Origin: Acidisoma sp. PAMC 29798
GTDB taxonomy: Bacteria; Pseudomonadota; Alphaproteobacteria; Acetobacterales; Acetobacteraceae
NCBI RefSeq assembly: GCF_030252425.1
Contig: NZ_CP126995.1
Span: 62,001 to 126,000, forward strand
Length of the DNA: 64,000 nt
Direction: 5' to 3'
The first letter of the stretch is position 1. The number at the start of each line of letters is the position of its first letter. Below, piece after piece: positions 26,136 through 34,965 of this stretch. A program made the translations under genes and the position numbers. The notes beneath the pieces were generated by a model. That model saw nothing but the letters and a program-made list of their open reading frames with translations. It was not told the origin of the DNA and did no database searches.

Positions 26136-27977
26136 ATGGACGTTGTGGTGACCGTTGGCGGTGCGACATATACATTTGATTTCTTGACGATTGACGCCGC
26201 CGCCGCCGCGAGCGGCATTGCCAACGCAATCAATGCCGAAGGTGGAGTAAACACCGACGTTGTCAGCGCGGATGGGACCACCTTCCTCGGCTCGACCTAT
26301 GATTCCATTGTCATTGATGCTCTTGGGGCAGCAACGGTCGTAGCCGCCAGTTCGGTCAGTGTCATCGGCGGCAGCAACGGCATTGCCTTCTACGGGGCAG
26401 CCGGTAGCACGGACAACATTGCCTTTGCCGGTGGCGCCAACACCATAAATGCCGGCACCGGCTCCACCTATAACATTGCAACAGGCAACGGGAACGATCT
26501 CATCTCCGCTTCTGGCAGCGGCTCGGTCGACGCTGGCGCCGGTTCAAATACGATCTTGGCAAGCGGTGCTGGGTCTCAAGAAATCACCTCTTATGGCGTC
26601 GGCGATCTGATCGCGCTCGGATCCGGAAACACCACAGTCGCTTCAGGCGGGACCGGAGCCATCATTTTTGGGGGCTCCGGCGCTGACGTCATGGCCGACA
26701 CCGGGACGGCTGACACTGTTGTGGCCGGCACAGGAGCCATGACGATATTTGGCGGTTCGCAGGGCGTCTATCTCCTGTCGTCCTCCCAGAGCGATTTTGT
26801 TGTAGCAGGCACACAGCCCACGTCGTCCGATACGATCGTCGGTGCCGCCGGTGGCGCTGAAACCGTGTTTGGCGGAACCTCGGACCTCGTCTTTGCAGAG
26901 AATTCCTCGCTGCTTTACGTCGCGAGCCAAGGCAGTGCCGCTACTATTTCTGGTGGCACTTCGGGCAACGCAACTGTCTTTGGTGCAGCGGGAGCAAATA
27001 TTGATTTTTATGGTGGGTCGGGAGAGCCGGAAGCAACTCTCGTACAAGGTAGCGGAGCGGAAACGATAAGTGCCGCGACCTCGCAGGCGAGCGTCGTTTT
27101 TGCTGGAGCGCCAGGCAATGCATTGCTCATCGGCGGCACAGCCCCGGACACGTTCATTTTTTCGAGCGGCGGCGGCACGGATGATACAATCGAGAACGCC
27201 ACGGAAGCGGATGTCTTTGCGCTTCAAAACTATGGCAGCAACGAAGTGTCCAATGACCTTGCCCATGCGACCTATTCCAACGGCAACGCCACGATCACGA
27301 CAAGTGACGGATCCGCGTTCACCTTCATTGACGTGACATCGCTGACCCAGACGTCAGCCGACACCTTCAGTGTGGCCTGTTTCTCTCGCGGCACTCGGAT
27401 CGCGACCAGCCGCGGCGAAATCGCAGTCGAGGCGCTGACATTGGACGATCAGGTGCTTACGGTAGACTCAGGGCCCAGCGCAATCCGCTGGATCGGCTAT
27501 CGCGATATCGACCTCACGCGCCATGCCGCCCCTGACCACGTGCGACCCATACGCGTGCGGACAGGCGCTTTCGGCCAAGGTCGTCCACGACGTGACCTGA
27601 TGCTGTCGCCCGACCATGCCATCTTCGTTGAAGGTGTGCTCATCCCGGTCAAATACCTTGTCAACGATATCACTATCCGGCAGATGGAGGCAGAGACGGT
27701 CACATACTTCCACATCGAGTTGGAGCGTCACGAGATCGTCCTGGCCGAAGGCCTTCCGTGTGAGAGCTACCTCGACACCGGCGACAGAGCGGCCTTCGCC
27801 GGCGGAGTCACAATGGAGATCCACGCCGTATGGGGATCAGAAGCCCGCGACGTTGCGCTGATCATGGACGCTCTAGGGTATGCGCCAATGCGGGTGGCAG
27901 GTCCGGAGGTCGAACTCGTCAAAGCACAACTCGCGTCTCGCTGTCATTCGGAGGAACAGGCATCGGCTGCGGCGTAA
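26136..27977 (+). CDS. Hint-domain protein with glycine-rich repeats
   Basis: A 613-residue protein. Residues 1 to about 400 are low-complexity, rich in Gly, Ala, Ser and Thr, with recurring GG/GAG turns (VFGG, IFGGS, ISGGTSGN), as in beta-solenoid surface adhesins. From about 413 a Hint domain begins at cysteine (ACFSRGTRIATSRGEIAVEA), with LSPDHAIFVEGVLIPVKYLV and LAEGLPCESYLDTGDR, matching the Hint_2 family common in Acetobacteraceae and related alphaproteobacteria. Hint domains can cleave themselves at the leading Cys, perhaps releasing or anchoring the repeat part. There is no classical signal peptide. Confidence 0.85.
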   Translation: MDVVVTVGGATYTFDFLTIDAAAAASGIANAINAEGGVNTDVVSADGTTFLGSTYDSIVIDALGAATVVAASSVSVIGGSNGIAFYGAAGSTDNIAFAGGANTINAGTGSTYNIATGNGNDLISASGSGSVDAGAGSNTILASGAGSQEITSYGVGDLIALGSGNTTVASGGTGAIIFGGSGADVMADTGTADTVVAGTGAMTIFGGSQGVYLLSSSQSDFVVAGTQPTSSDTIVGAAGGAETVFGGTSDLVFAENSSLLYVASQGSAATISGGTSGNATVFGAAGANIDFYGGSGEPEATLVQGSGAETISAATSQASVVFAGAPGNALLIGGTAPDTFIFSSGGGTDDTIENATEADVFALQNYGSNEVSNDLAHATYSNGNATITTSDGSAFTFIDVTSLTQTSADTFSVACFSRGTRIATSRGEIAVEALTLDDQVLTVDSGPSAIRWIGYRDIDLTRHAAPDHVRPIRVRTGAFGQGRPRRDLMLSPDHAIFVEGVLIPVKYLVNDITIRQMEAETVTYFHIELERHEIVLAEGLPCESYLDTGDRAAFAGGVTMEIHAVWGSEARDVALIMDALGYAPMRVAGPEVELVKAQLASRCHSEEQASAAA

Positions 27978-28313
27978 GACTAACGCTGTTCAAATCGGAT
28001 GGCATGACGACCAGTTCGGGCGGCTGGCAACGGCCTCATTCACCCATTCCAACGCCCTTACACTCCTTCCCGCCTCGCGATCGAGTGGCCTCCGACAGAC
28101 CCGTCCCAATTCGGGCAAGTGCCCTAATCCTACCCAAAAGGCACGCTAAGCATGTCTTAGAGTGCCCGGGAACTGCTAAGCCATTGAATTATAGACGCGA
28201 ACAAGAACGCTTTCTGTCTCCTGTATGCTCGATTACTCCACATCTCACGCGACCGCGATGCCGGCCGGCTTTTCCCAGGTCGCTTGTTTGGCAAAAAACC
28301 GCATCGGACGTGA
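27978..28313. other. Intergenic, no gene recognised
   Basis: This stretch between the Hint gene and the IS6-type remnant has no coding signal I trust and lacks the expected left IS6 inverted repeat. Confidence 0.35.
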
Positions 28314-28337
28314 GCGGGCTTCTGGCCGCCTGATCGA

Positions 28338-28958
28338 CCAGGATTTTTCCGCTCCCTCGCGTATCCGATCAGCTACCGCCAGCTCGAGGAAATGATGGCA
28401 GAGCACGGCGTCGAGGTGGACCATGCCACACTCAATCGCTGGGTGGTCAAGTATGTTCCTCTGTTGGATCGGGAGTTCCGGCCGCGCAAGCACCCGGTGG
28501 GTCCAAGTTGGCGAATGGACGAGACCTATGTCCGAGTCAAAGGCGCGTGGATGTACCGAGCCGTTGATAAGGCCGGAGCCACGGTAGATTTCCTTCTGAC
28601 TGCGAAGCGAGATCGCAAAGCCGCCCTGCGGTTCTTGCGCAAGACGATCAAGGGGAGTGGCACGCCTCAGAAGATCACGATCGACAAGAGCGGCGCCAAC
28701 ACGGCTGCGATTGTGAGCCACAACGCTAAATTCGGGGCGGCAATTGAGATCCGTCAGATCAAATACCTCAACAACATCGTCGAACAAGATCATCGAGCCA
28801 TCAAACGACTGGCGCGACCAATGCTCGGTTTCAAATCCTTCCAGTCAGCGGCGGTGACGCTTGCCGGCATTGAGCTCATGCATATGCTTCGGAAAGGCCA
28901 GTTGCGCACGACAGGCAACCTGTGTCCGGCGCAGCAATTCTATTCTCTGGCAGGATAA
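28338..28958 (+). pseudogene. IS6-family transposase, N-terminally truncated
   Basis: The frame can be followed from about 28338 (FFRSLAYPISYRQLEE) to 28958. The helix-turn-helix (VEVDHATLNRWVVKY), the catalytic DETYVRVKG, TIDKSGAN and EQDHRAIKRL motifs are present. The first 25 or so residues are lost, and the usual KYLYRAVDK segment is shortened to MYRAVDK, an in-frame deletion close to the active site. It is probably inactive. Confidence 0.8.
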
Positions 28959-29012
28959 ACCCAGAGCGTACCCCGCCCTCGCGTGTCAATTCCGGAAATT
29001 TGCGACAGAACC
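28338..29012 (+). mobile_element. IS6-family element, 5'-truncated
   Basis: The right end is clear: the complement of GGTTCTGTCGCAAATTTCCG, an IS6-type inverted repeat, ends at 29012, only 11 bp before the stop of the acyl-CoA-synthetase-like gene. The matching left repeat is not found upstream, so the element is truncated. Confidence 0.75.
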
Positions 29013-29023
29013 GTTTCGCATGG

Positions 29024-30799
29024 TCACTGCGGCAAATAGCGTCGCATGATCTTCCCAGATCGGGTGCGGGGCAGGCTGTCCAGGAACACGACGCGCCGAA
29101 ACCCCGCGAAACCACCAATCTGCGCGCGCACTGCGGCCACGAGTTCCGCACGGAGATCGGTCACCGGGCTGTCTCCGACGCGCCGGACGATAAAGCCGAC
29201 TGGAACCTGCCCCCGCGCTGCATCGGCCCGGCCCGCAACCGCGCATTCCGCAACCTCGGGGTGCGCCGCCAACACCTCCTCAATCCGCCCGGCGGCGATG
29301 CGCCGGCCCGCAACCTTCAGCACATCATCGGTGCGTGACATGACATGCACCTCGCCACGCGCGTCAGTCATTCCCTGGTCGAAGGTTCGGTAATAGCCAG
29401 GAAACCGCGCCAGGTAGGTGGCCTGCATGCGCGCCTCCGCCTGCCACAGCGTGGTAAGGCAGCCCGGCGGAAGCGGCAGTTTTATGGCGAGTTCGCCCTC
29501 TGTCCCCGGCGGCAGAACCCCGCCGGTCTCGCCCAACACTACAAGGTCGAAGCCGATCGCGGCGCGACCCGCCGGCGTGTTCAGGCCGCGCAGCGACCCG
29601 GCGATGGCCGAGCCGGTTTCGGTTTGCCACCAGTGATCGCAGATCGGCACGCCGGCCGCGCCAGCCGCCCAGGTGAGCGTCGCCTTATCCGCCCGCTCAC
29701 CTGCCACGAAAACCGCAAGCAGGGCGGACAGATCGCAGCTACGCCCATGCGCGCCCTCGGGGTCTTCAGACCGCATCGCCCGCAACGCACTCGGCGAGGT
29801 AAACAGCAAGTTTACACCGTGGCGCGCGCACAGTCGCCACAGCGCTCCGGCATCCGGCGTGCCTGTCGCGCCGCCCTCATACAGTACGGTCGTGCAGCCG
29901 GTGAGCAGCGGCGCATAGACGGCATAGGAATGGCCGACCACCCAGCCGAGATCCGCTGTGCAGCAAAAGACCGCGCCTGGCTCGATGTCATAGACATGCC
30001 GCATCGATCGGCGCAGCGCGACGGCGTGGCCGCCATGGTCCCGCACCACGCCCTTCGGGTTGCCCGTGGTGCCGGAGGTGTGGAGGATGTAGAGCGGATT
30101 TGTCGCCGCGACCGGCACCGGCGCTATGGCCACTGACCGCGCCTCAACCTCGGCAAAGTCATGCACCCGCCCCGGGAGCGCCATCATCCGGCCACCGGGC
30201 CGCTGGAACACGATTGTCGCATCCGGCCGATGCGCTGCGATGCCCAGGGCCTCCGCCATCGCGGGCAGCAGCGATATCGCCCGCACACCCGTATAACCGC
30301 AGGTGGTAGTCACCACGACGCGGGGTGACGTGTCGTCGATCCGGGTGGCGAGTTCCGGCGCCGGGAATCCCGCGAAAACGAAGACATGCACGGCGCCCAG
30401 GCGCGCGGCGGCGAGCATGGCAATCACCGACTCCGGCACTGGCGGCATGCAGATCAGCACGCGGTCCCCCTGCTCCACGCCCAGCGCGCGCAACCCGCCC
30501 GCGAAGCGCGCCACGCGCTCGGTCAGCGCCGCATAGGTGAAGTGCTGCGTCCCCCCCGTGACCGGGCTTTCCCAAATCAGCGCCATCCGGTCGCCATCGC
30601 CCGCTACGACGTGGCGGTCGAGCGCATTGGCGCAGATGTTCAGCCGCCCATCCGGGAACCAGTCGGCAAGGCCGTCCGGCCTAAGCCGAAACGCGGTCTC
30701 GGGCGGCGTCTCCCAATCGATATCCTGTGCGGCGTCCAACCAATAGGCGGCCCTATCGGCCCGCCAGGCCGCAACCTCGGCGGTATAGAGGTTAGGCAT
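29024..30799 (-). CDS. AMP-dependent acyl-CoA synthetase (acetyl/propionyl-CoA synthetase-like)
   Basis: The start at 30799 (MPNLYTAEVAAWRADRAAYW) gives 591 residues. ANL-superfamily motifs are all present: P-loop-like TSGTTGNPKG, the aromatic-rich DHWWQTETGS, YYRTFDQG, RTDDVLKVAGRRI (hinge), and the acyl-adenylating lysine in PRTRSGKIMRR near the C terminus. It is closest in form to acetyl-/propionyl-CoA synthetases. It overlaps the flavoprotein gene by eight bases and is the last gene of the Nit1C operon, so it may activate the acid made by the nitrilase. It is not one of the seven core Nit1C genes I know. Confidence 0.88.
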   Translation of the reverse strand: MPNLYTAEVAAWRADRAAYWLDAAQDIDWETPPETAFRLRPDGLADWFPDGRLNICANALDRHVVAGDGDRMALIWESPVTGGTQHFTYAALTERVARFAGGLRALGVEQGDRVLICMPPVPESVIAMLAAARLGAVHVFVFAGFPAPELATRIDDTSPRVVVTTTCGYTGVRAISLLPAMAEALGIAAHRPDATIVFQRPGGRMMALPGRVHDFAEVEARSVAIAPVPVAATNPLYILHTSGTTGNPKGVVRDHGGHAVALRRSMRHVYDIEPGAVFCCTADLGWVVGHSYAVYAPLLTGCTTVLYEGGATGTPDAGALWRLCARHGVNLLFTSPSALRAMRSEDPEGAHGRSCDLSALLAVFVAGERADKATLTWAAGAAGVPICDHWWQTETGSAIAGSLRGLNTPAGRAAIGFDLVVLGETGGVLPPGTEGELAIKLPLPPGCLTTLWQAEARMQATYLARFPGYYRTFDQGMTDARGEVHVMSRTDDVLKVAGRRIAAGRIEEVLAAHPEVAECAVAGRADAARGQVPVGFIVRRVGDSPVTDLRAELVAAVRAQIGGFAGFRRVVFLDSLPRTRSGKIMRRYLPQ

Positions 30800-32051
30800 G
30801 GACGGCCACGCGGTCCGCGATACGCTCGGCGAGGTAGCCCGCGTCGCGCGACACGCCGGAGAAGCGACCGGAGCCCCAACTGTGCAGCCAGGGCAGGCCG
30901 AGGAAATAAAGGCCCGGCGTGCCGGTGACGCCGCGATAATGGCCGGGCATGCCGCGCCCGTCGAAGACCGGCACCTCGATCCAGCGGAAGTCGGCACGGA
31001 AGCCGATGCACCACACGATGCCGGTGATGCCCGCCGCCTTGAGGTCAAGGCTTCGTGCCTCCTCACTCGGCGTCCAGACCGGCTGATACGGCGCTTCCTC
31101 GGGCGCGCTCATACCACTCTTGGCGATAAAGCCGTCGACGCCGCGCTTGATGCTTTCTGAGACGGCGTCTGCGGAATCGAGATTCCGCGTCAGCCCTTCG
31201 CGAATCAGCAGCCGTCCGTCCTCATAGCCGTCGGCGCGGCCATAGAGGTGCATCCCCTCCAGCGCGCGCAGTCGCAGATCGATATCCCGACCGCCGTCAC
31301 GCCCCGTCACGTAATGGTTGGTATTGTCGCGCACCCCTTCCTTGAGGGGGTGGTTCTCCACGGGCATGTCGTAATAGCTCATGAGATCCAGCCAAGCGAC
31401 GACATCCCGGCCGCGATAGCGCCGCGCAACGCGCGGAGCCTCCCCGACGCACAGATGGACCTTCCGGCCGGCGATATGGAGATCCTCGGCGATCTGGCAG
31501 CCGGATTGGCCGGTACCCACCACCAGTACCGCGCCTTCTGGCATCTGCGATGGCCGAAGATAATCGGCGGAATGAACCTGCCCGATGCTGGGGTCGATGG
31601 CATAGGAGAAGCCTGGGCGGATGGGGTCGTGGTAGCCGCCGGTTGCCACCACGACCTGCGCGGCGGTGATCGGACCTGCATCCGTCTCCAGCGCGAAGCC
31701 GCCCTTCACCGGGCTCAACCGTCGCACGGAAACGCCGGCATGCACCGGTGGATCGAAGGATGCGGCGAAAGCTTCGATATAGCGCACAATATCATCTCGC
31801 CTCATGAAGCCCTCGGGGTCATTGCCGGCATAGGGGAAGCCCGGGAGTTGGCATTGCCAGTTCGGAGTGACGAGGCAGAAACTGTCCCAACGCTGCGCCC
31901 GCCAGGCGTGACCGATCGCAGATCGTTCCAGAAGGACATGATCGATTCCGGCCTGACGCAGATACCAGCTCATGGAAAGCCCGGCCTGGCCGCCGCCGAT
32001 GATTGCAACGGGGATCTCCGCTGGCAGTCGTGCCGCAGCGATCGCGTTCAA
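30792..32051 (-). CDS. nitH: MSMEG_0569-family flavin-dependent oxidoreductase (Nit1C)
   Basis: A 419-residue FAD/NAD(P)H monooxygenase-like protein: FAD motif IIGGGQAGLSMSWYL (residues 17-31), a NAD(P)H motif VVGTGQSGCQIAEDL (about 178-192) and a final FAD contact in FLGLPWLHSWGSGRF. It belongs to the flavoprotein family found in the conserved Nit1C cluster (nitH in Pseudomonas cyanotrophs). Its ATG overlaps the preceding gene by four bases. The reaction is not known to me; oxygenation of a nitrile-pathway intermediate is an inference. Confidence 0.87.
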   Translation of the reverse strand: MNAIAAARLPAEIPVAIIGGGQAGLSMSWYLRQAGIDHVLLERSAIGHAWRAQRWDSFCLVTPNWQCQLPGFPYAGNDPEGFMRRDDIVRYIEAFAASFDPPVHAGVSVRRLSPVKGGFALETDAGPITAAQVVVATGGYHDPIRPGFSYAIDPSIGQVHSADYLRPSQMPEGAVLVVGTGQSGCQIAEDLHIAGRKVHLCVGEAPRVARRYRGRDVVAWLDLMSYYDMPVENHPLKEGVRDNTNHYVTGRDGGRDIDLRLRALEGMHLYGRADGYEDGRLLIREGLTRNLDSADAVSESIKRGVDGFIAKSGMSAPEEAPYQPVWTPSEEARSLDLKAAGITGIVWCIGFRADFRWIEVPVFDGRGMPGHYRGVTGTPGLYFLGLPWLHSWGSGRFSGVSRDAGYLAERIADRVAVHA

Positions 32052-32347
32052 TGGGAGCCTCCATCCAAACGACGAAAGCCTGTGACTGTCACTCGGGACG
32101 CCGGGTCGAAGGCCAGTGCCCGCTGTTCCATGGCGGCGAGCGTTCCCAGCGCGCGGCTGCAGGGAAAGCCGTATTTCGCCTCCACCCGTGCGCTGGCCGT
32201 GGTCATCGCCGCGCGGGTCCGCTCCAGTAAATCTGCGAGAGGATAGGTTTCACCCGGCGTCAGATGATCTTCCACGACGAGGGAGGGCGAGTAGCAGGCA
32301 CTTTCCGCGCCATCGGGCCAGCGCAGGCCGAATTCCATTTCAGGCAT
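32048..32347 (-). CDS. MSMEG_0570-family nitrogen starvation response protein (Nit1C)
   Basis: A 99-residue protein, MPEMEFGLRWPDGAESACYS followed by PSLVVEDHLTPGETYPLADL, that matches the small conserved family found only in Nit1C clusters. It overlaps both its neighbours (four bases with the flavoprotein, eight with the glycosyltransferase). The N-terminal half has a predicted beta-sheet look and the second half is helical. No biochemical role is known; in published naming it should correspond to NitG. Confidence 0.82.
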   Translation of the reverse strand: MPEMEFGLRWPDGAESACYSPSLVVEDHLTPGETYPLADLLERTRAAMTTASARVEAKYGFPCSRALGTLAAMEQRALAFDPASRVTVTGFRRLDGGSH

Positions 32348-33440
32348 GGGTCAGGGTTTCCACATCGGCATAGGCAGGAAGATGAGCGGCCGCGACATCG
32401 CGCCAGGTGAAGCGGGCGGCGGTGCGCGGACCGGAGCTTTGCAACCGGTCCGCGATCTTGGGCCGAAGAGACTCCGCCATGGCGGTGGCGATGGAGGCGA
32501 CGTCGGTCGGATCGGCCCAGAGGCATTCGTGCGGCCGGAAATGCTCGTTGAAAGGCGCGATGTCGGAGACTATGACGGGGCGACCGCAGGCCATCGCCTC
32601 GATCGCGACAAGGCCGAAGCCTTCGGCGACAGACGGTGACACGACCGCATCAACGCGCCGGTACAGCGCCGGCATATCCTCATCTGCGATCACGCCCAGA
32701 CGATGAACGGCCGCGTTGCCGGCACAGAGCGCGTCGAAGGCCGCGCGGGTGGCACCATGATCCAGCAAGGTCGCGCCACCGGCAATCAGCAGCCGGGCGG
32801 TTGGATGCTGATCTTGCAAACTCAGGAAGGCGCGGAGGATGGACAGGCTGTTCTTGCGCGCCTCGATCCCGCCCATCGCCAGGAACAAGGGCCCTCGTGG
32901 CAGCGCCAATCGCGCGTCACCCGCTTCGGGGGCGGGTGTGAAGCGAGGGGTATCGACGCCATTGCCGACGAGCACGGTTACACGACCGGTTATGGCGGCA
33001 ATGCGATCGCCCCAGATACGGCTGACACAAAACAGCCGCTCTGCCGCGCGCATGCCCCGGTCCTGCCAGGCCGCCAGACGCGGATCGGCGAAGTCATCTA
33101 GGTGATGCACCGTGCGCAGGAATGGCCGCGCGAGACGATCGAGCGCATTGGCGCTGATCGGGTCCTGCGCATGGAAGATGTCGTAGCGCGCATTGCATAG
33201 GAAATCGGCGATCTCTTCGATGCGCTGCGCCACCATGGCGGCTGTCCCGCTCACCGGCACGGCGGGGATCAACCGATAATCGCAGCGGGGTATGCGAAAG
33301 AAGGTCTGGCCGGGCAGCGCGGGGGCGAGCAGCGTCACATCCTCACCCATGTCGCACAGTGCTTCGGCCAGTTGCATGGCATGAACCACTCCGCCGCGCG
33401 GATTGGTGGAATGGGTAAGGACGGCGATGCGGCGGTTCAT
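32340..33440 (-). CDS. MSMEG_0565-family glycosyltransferase
   Basis: A 366-residue GT4/GT-B glycosyltransferase: N-terminal HSTNPRGGVVHAMQLAEAL, middle GNGVDTPRF, and the donor-site region SPSVAEGFGLVAIEAMACGRPV with the EX7E pair (about 272-280). It belongs to the family linked with Nit1C in mycobacteria and other species but absent from some clusters. It overlaps the AIR-synthase-like gene by four bases. The presence of a sugar-transfer step suggests that the cluster makes a glycosylated small molecule, which is inference. Confidence 0.88.
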   Translation of the reverse strand: MNRRIAVLTHSTNPRGGVVHAMQLAEALCDMGEDVTLLAPALPGQTFFRIPRCDYRLIPAVPVSGTAAMVAQRIEEIADFLCNARYDIFHAQDPISANALDRLARPFLRTVHHLDDFADPRLAAWQDRGMRAAERLFCVSRIWGDRIAAITGRVTVLVGNGVDTPRFTPAPEAGDARLALPRGPLFLAMGGIEARKNSLSILRAFLSLQDQHPTARLLIAGGATLLDHGATRAAFDALCAGNAAVHRLGVIADEDMPALYRRVDAVVSPSVAEGFGLVAIEAMACGRPVIVSDIAPFNEHFRPHECLWADPTDVASIATAMAESLRPKIADRLQSSGPRTAARFTWRDVAAAHLPAYADVETLTHA

Positions 33441-34396
33441 AACGTGCCGCAGCCGGTCAGTGGCGTCTCCGCCAGATCCCAGAAAGTCTCGACGCTACCG
33501 TCATGCCGCAGATCGACGCGGGTGCCGGCCTCGCATCTGCCGATGACGGCGCAGGCGATGCCGCGGGCCGAAAAGATCGCCGTGACTGCCGGCGCATCGG
33601 CCTCGGTCGCCGTCAACAGAAAGCCGTAGCTCGGGAAGCTGGTCAGCCAGCGCTGCAGGTCCACGCCATCCGGGCGGGGCACAGCGTCGACATCGATGAT
33701 CAGGCCGATGGCGGAGCACTCGGCCAGCATCAGCGCTGTGCCGACGAGCCCGGCCATGGAGATGTCCTTAGCCGCGCGGCTGAGCCCGGCCTCCGCGATC
33801 TCCGCGAGCAGATCGAGATCTGCCCGTAGCCTGCCAGAATCGACTTGGGTGGAGGCGGAGTCCCAATAGGGATAGGGCTCGTGGTAGGCGCCGCGCAGGT
33901 CGATGGCAGCCAGCAGCACCTGCCCCGGCTTCGCGTCGAAACTAGTGAGCAGGCGGGATGCACGGCCGAGGATGGCGACCGAAAGCTGCTCCCCTGCGCT
34001 GCGAGTATTGGTATGGCCACCGATGACCGGAATGCCGTAGGCGGCAGCGGCAGCGGCCAAGCCCTCCAGCACCGGGGTTGCGTGATCCTGGTCGCGGCTC
34101 CAGATCGCATCCACGACGGCGATGGGTCGCCCGCCCATGCTGGCGATGTCGCTGGCATTGACCATGACGCCGCACCAGCCGGCGAACCAGGGCTCCGCCG
34201 CCACTAAGTCGGTCACGAATCCCTCGATGGCGAGCAACAGCCAGCCGTCCCTGTCCGGGATCGCGGCGCAGTCGTCGCCCAGGCGAATGCCAGCCGGCGA
34301 CAGACCGAGTTTCCGCACAACGGCTGCGATGTCGGTCTTGTGGGCGAGGCCCCGCTGCGCGCGCAAGGCCGACGTAAGGGATTGCGTCAACATCAC
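33437..34396 (-). CDS. nitF: Sll0787-family AIR synthase-like protein (Nit1C)
   Basis: A 319-residue protein with the PurM/ThiL/SelD-like ATP-binding fold: LGDDCAAIPDRDGWLLLAIE near 39-58, VNASDIASMGGRPIAVVD and the GGHTNT loop (about 120). Such enzymes form phosphorylated or cyclised intermediates with ATP. It matches the Nit1C family member of cyanobacteria (sll0787) and NitF of Pseudomonas. Four-base overlaps on both sides show tight coupling. Confidence 0.87.
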   Translation of the reverse strand: MMLTQSLTSALRAQRGLAHKTDIAAVVRKLGLSPAGIRLGDDCAAIPDRDGWLLLAIEGFVTDLVAAEPWFAGWCGVMVNASDIASMGGRPIAVVDAIWSRDQDHATPVLEGLAAAAAAYGIPVIGGHTNTRSAGEQLSVAILGRASRLLTSFDAKPGQVLLAAIDLRGAYHEPYPYWDSASTQVDSGRLRADLDLLAEIAEAGLSRAAKDISMAGLVGTALMLAECSAIGLIIDVDAVPRPDGVDLQRWLTSFPSYGFLLTATEADAPAVTAIFSARGIACAVIGRCEAGTRVDLRHDGSVETFWDLAETPLTGCGTL

Positions 34397-34962
34397 GCAG
34401 CCCGCTCTATCATTGGCCGCGCCACGGCTTGGCGGCCGATCAGGCTGGTGGTGTCGCGACCATGCGGCAGGTAATGCGCGAGGTCGACGCGCATGACGTG
34501 ATGCGCCCGGCCATGCAGATCAACCTCCCGCAGGCTCTCCCAATGCAGCCGGCGGAACAGGGACAGATTCTGCACCTGGACATGGGCCAGGAAGGTGCGG
34601 CAGCCGCGCTCGTTCGCCGTGCAGACGGCCATGCGGATGAGTTCAGCGCCCAATCGGCCGACGCGGCGATGCGCCTCATCCACGCCCAGGCGCGACCCCC
34701 ACCACAGCCCCGGCTCCGCCTCATGGATGCGCACGACGCCCACCACTTCCTGCGGCGCAGCGGCAATGCAGGTCACGGCAACAATCGTCGTTGCAACTTC
34801 ATCGATCGCATCAGCGTCGTCATCCGCGAAGATGCCCTGTTCAGCGCAGAAGATTTGTCGCCGCAGCCGATGATGCCCAGCGCGCTCCCAGGCCTCGGAG
34901 GCGAGCCGGATGCGATACTCTCCGGGGATGAAGGTGCGGATCGGCGCATCATACAACAGCAT
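34393..34962 (-). CDS. nitE: MSMEG_0567/Sll0786-family N-acetyltransferase (Nit1C)
   Basis: A 189-residue GNAT-fold protein with FCAEQGIFADDDADAIDE near 38-55 (an autoinducer-synthase/PEP-CTERM-like start), VVGVVRIHE and the acetyl-CoA loop region SRLGVDEAHRRVGRLGAELI. It belongs to the acetyltransferase family of the Nit1C cluster. It lies three bases after the radical SAM gene and overlaps the AIR-synthase-like gene by four. Confidence 0.86.
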   Translation of the reverse strand: MLLYDAPIRTFIPGEYRIRLASEAWERAGHHRLRRQIFCAEQGIFADDDADAIDEVATTIVAVTCIAAAPQEVVGVVRIHEAEPGLWWGSRLGVDEAHRRVGRLGAELIRMAVCTANERGCRTFLAHVQVQNLSLFRRLHWESLREVDLHGRAHHVMRVDLAHYLPHGRDTTSLIGRQAVARPMIERAA

Positions 34963-34965
34963 GCG

